The notes under the pieces: model-generated
What the model was told of the DNA's origin: nothing
Database searches by the model: none
What the model saw: the letters and a program-made list of their open reading frames with translations, nothing else
Origin: Methylocystaceae bacterium
GTDB taxonomy: Bacteria > Pseudomonadota > Alphaproteobacteria > Rhizobiales > Beijerinckiaceae
Length of the DNA: 15,119 nucleotides
Reading direction: 5' to 3'
NCBI GenBank assembly: GCA_003152255.1
Contig: PLZT01000003.1
Span: 1 to 15,119 of the forward strand
Position numbers and translations under genes: made by a program
In this document: piece by piece, positions 14,051-15,119 of the stretch
Layout: each line of letters begins with the position of its first letter
How positions within the stretch are numbered: the first letter of the stretch is position 1

Positions 14051-15119
14051 GAGAAATGCTTCCTAGCGTTGCGATGCTCGACGGGGTGGGCATCACGTGG
14101 TCACAGGGCATCACGAGGTCAAAGTAAGCGACGCCAGCCGCATTGAACACCGCGTCGCTCACCCATGCCGCATAGATCGTTTGCGCCGGGACTGGCGACC
14201 CATTGACAGCTTGCGCCGGCGCGCCTTGAGCCGCCAGCATCGCCTGAACGCTGGCCGCGATATTGGCCATCGTGCCCGAGTCCGTGGCGTTGAGATTTTT
14301 GAGCGTGAAAGAAATCGGCTCCGGGATCGGCGCGACGACGAAGCAGTCGATCGCCGTCACGGGCCGCTTTGAATTGAGATAGGTCTGCACCGCCGCGACA
14401 TCGGTCTGCGTCGGGAACCCGCCAGACGCCGCGCGAAGATCATCCATCATGAACCGCACGGTGACGGTTCCTGGTCCCATCTCGGTCGGCGAACACCATG
14501 CCCGCGTCACGCCGGGGACGCCGAGCACCCATTCCACGTAGTCCGAGGCATCGCCACCCATCGGCGGCTGACGGATGCGCAGCAACAGCCGCGCGCGCAG
14601 CTCGTCGTCGGTTTCCTCATCAGCCCCGCCGGTCAGCGAGATGACCGTCGCCGCACCGTTTAGCCCAGCGATGGCCGGGCTCCATCCAAGCACGATTCCA
14701 GGAGCCTGATCGCCAGCCGCGCCGCCCGACAACGCGACGATTGGGACCGTCGTCGCGGTGATGCCGACCGTCGTCTGCTGCGTCGCTTGATAGGTCTGGC
14801 CTCCTGGCGCGACAAGCTGCGCCCCGAGTGGGACAATCAGCGCCGAGCCAGCTATCGCCGTTACTGTCCCACTGGCCAGCGACGCCGGCTTGCGGCCGCC
14901 GCCGAATTCGTTGGTCAGGAAAATGTCGGCCCACCGGTCAAGCCAGTCGGTCGCTGTATCGGGCATTACCTGCGTTGCGACATATTGCAGATACATGAAC
15001 ACAAGGAACGCCATGCCAGCGTTCGAATCCGCCAGAACACGCGCGATCGAATTTGGAACGAGCGGTGCGGAATGCAAATTCGCGACGATGTTGTCGCGGT
15101 TCTGCGAACGAAGCTGGTC
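14043..15119 (-). CDS. Baseplate J-like protein (gpJ / Mu gp47 type), 5' end outside window
   Basis: This is a baseplate wedge component of a contractile phage tail; the family joins the tail tube hub to the outer baseplate. The frame is open to the right edge, so the N-terminus is missing and 358 residues are visible. The TTG at 15077 is not the real start: the 14 codons upstream read DQLRSQNRDNIVAN, which continues the conserved N-terminal pattern (L-R-x-Q-x-R-D-x-I, then N-S-x-x-R-V-L-A-D). Further hallmarks are the LADSNAGMAF / YLQYVATQVMPDTA block, the GADEETDDELRARLL motif with an R-x-x-P-P-x-G-G-x-x-x-D-Y-x-x-W continuation, and the P-G-V-T-R-A-W segment followed by V-T-V-R-F-M. Its TGA stop overlaps the start of the next gene by 8 bases, and the neighbour order J then gp48 is the Mu-type order. 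Family assignment is firm; the phage type is inferred. Confidence 0.95.
   Translation of the reverse strand, partial: DQLRSQNRDNIVANLHSAPLVPNSIARVLADSNAGMAFLVFMYLQYVATQVMPDTATDWLDRWADIFLTNEFGGGRKPASLASGTVTAIAGSALIVPLGAQLVAPGGQTYQATQQTTVGITATTVPIVALSGGAAGDQAPGIVLGWSPAIAGLNGAATVISLTGGADEETDDELRARLLLRIRQPPMGGDASDYVEWVLGVPGVTRAWCSPTEMGPGTVTVRFMMDDLRAASGGFPTQTDVAAVQTYLNSKRPVTAIDCFVVAPIPEPISFTLKNLNATDSGTMANIAASVQAMLAAQGAPAQAVNGSPVPAQTIYAAWVSDAVFNAAGVAYFDLVMPCDHVMPTPSSIATLGSISLG
14059..14064 (-). promoter_or_regulatory. Ribosome binding site supporting a TTG start
   Basis: On the minus strand AGGAAG lies 8 bases before the TTG at 14050-14048. It decides the start of the gp48-like gene, which has no ATG in the right place, and lies inside the end of the upstream baseplate gene. 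Confidence 0.6.

Noticed and set aside
13532..14146. Plus-strand Arg-rich open frame of 204 codons
   Set aside because: It is the antisense shadow of the gp48-like gene; its Arg-rich low-sense composition is typical of such shadows. The same holds for 12530-13246 and 7603-8214.
15075..15077. TTG as start of the baseplate J gene
   Set aside because: The 14 codons upstream match the family N-terminus, so the real start lies beyond the right edge.

Overview
The window is part of a tailed-phage or prophage structural module. All 14 genes I can support lie on the minus strand, so the biological order runs from position 15119 down to 1. They are packed tightly, with overlaps of 1-8 bases or gaps of about 40 bases at most. 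I see no integrase, replication, lysis, tRNA, rRNA, CRISPR or plus-strand gene, and no stretch over 300 bases without a gene. GC is high over most of the window (roughly 60-70%), and the fibre-type modules resemble ones I know from phages of Alphaproteobacteria, especially Hyphomicrobiales. That host guess is an inference from composition and style only.

Layout. (1) 15119-13331: the end of the baseplate, with a gpJ-like baseplate wedge protein (cut by the window edge) followed by a Mu gp48/YmfQ-like protein. This pair indicates a contractile-type (myovirus) tail in the Mu/P2 style. (2) 13327-10381: a tail fibre-like protein with a DUF2793-like end, a long Ala-rich (coiled-coil-like) fibre with a distinct C-terminal head, and a 101-residue beta-rich protein. 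(3) 10341-6340: two large, poorly known proteins. One is Cys-rich and propeller-like and appears to start at an ATC codon behind a perfect AGGAGG. The other carries four FCCH-type HGL...YYV repeats in an A-B-A-B order. (4) 6331-2641: a signal-peptide-bearing fibre-like protein, a collagen-like fibre, and a second signal-peptide-bearing tailspike-like protein. (5) 2599-1: three small accessory structural proteins of families common in alphaproteobacterial phages, then a LamG/concanavalin-type jelly-roll protein that runs off the left edge.

Working together (inference): the two baseplate proteins close the tail tip. The twelve proteins after them look like an unusually large set of exchangeable fibre, spike, decoration and lectin-like parts for binding host surface or environmental glycans. 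Base composition supports exchange. The C-terminal head of the long fibre, the C-terminal third of the tailspike-like protein and the LamG gene drop to about 48-49% GC, next to segments of 65-85%. The most notable points are the ATC start, the two secretion signals on phage-type proteins, the Cys-rich propeller-like protein, and the size of the adhesin cassette.
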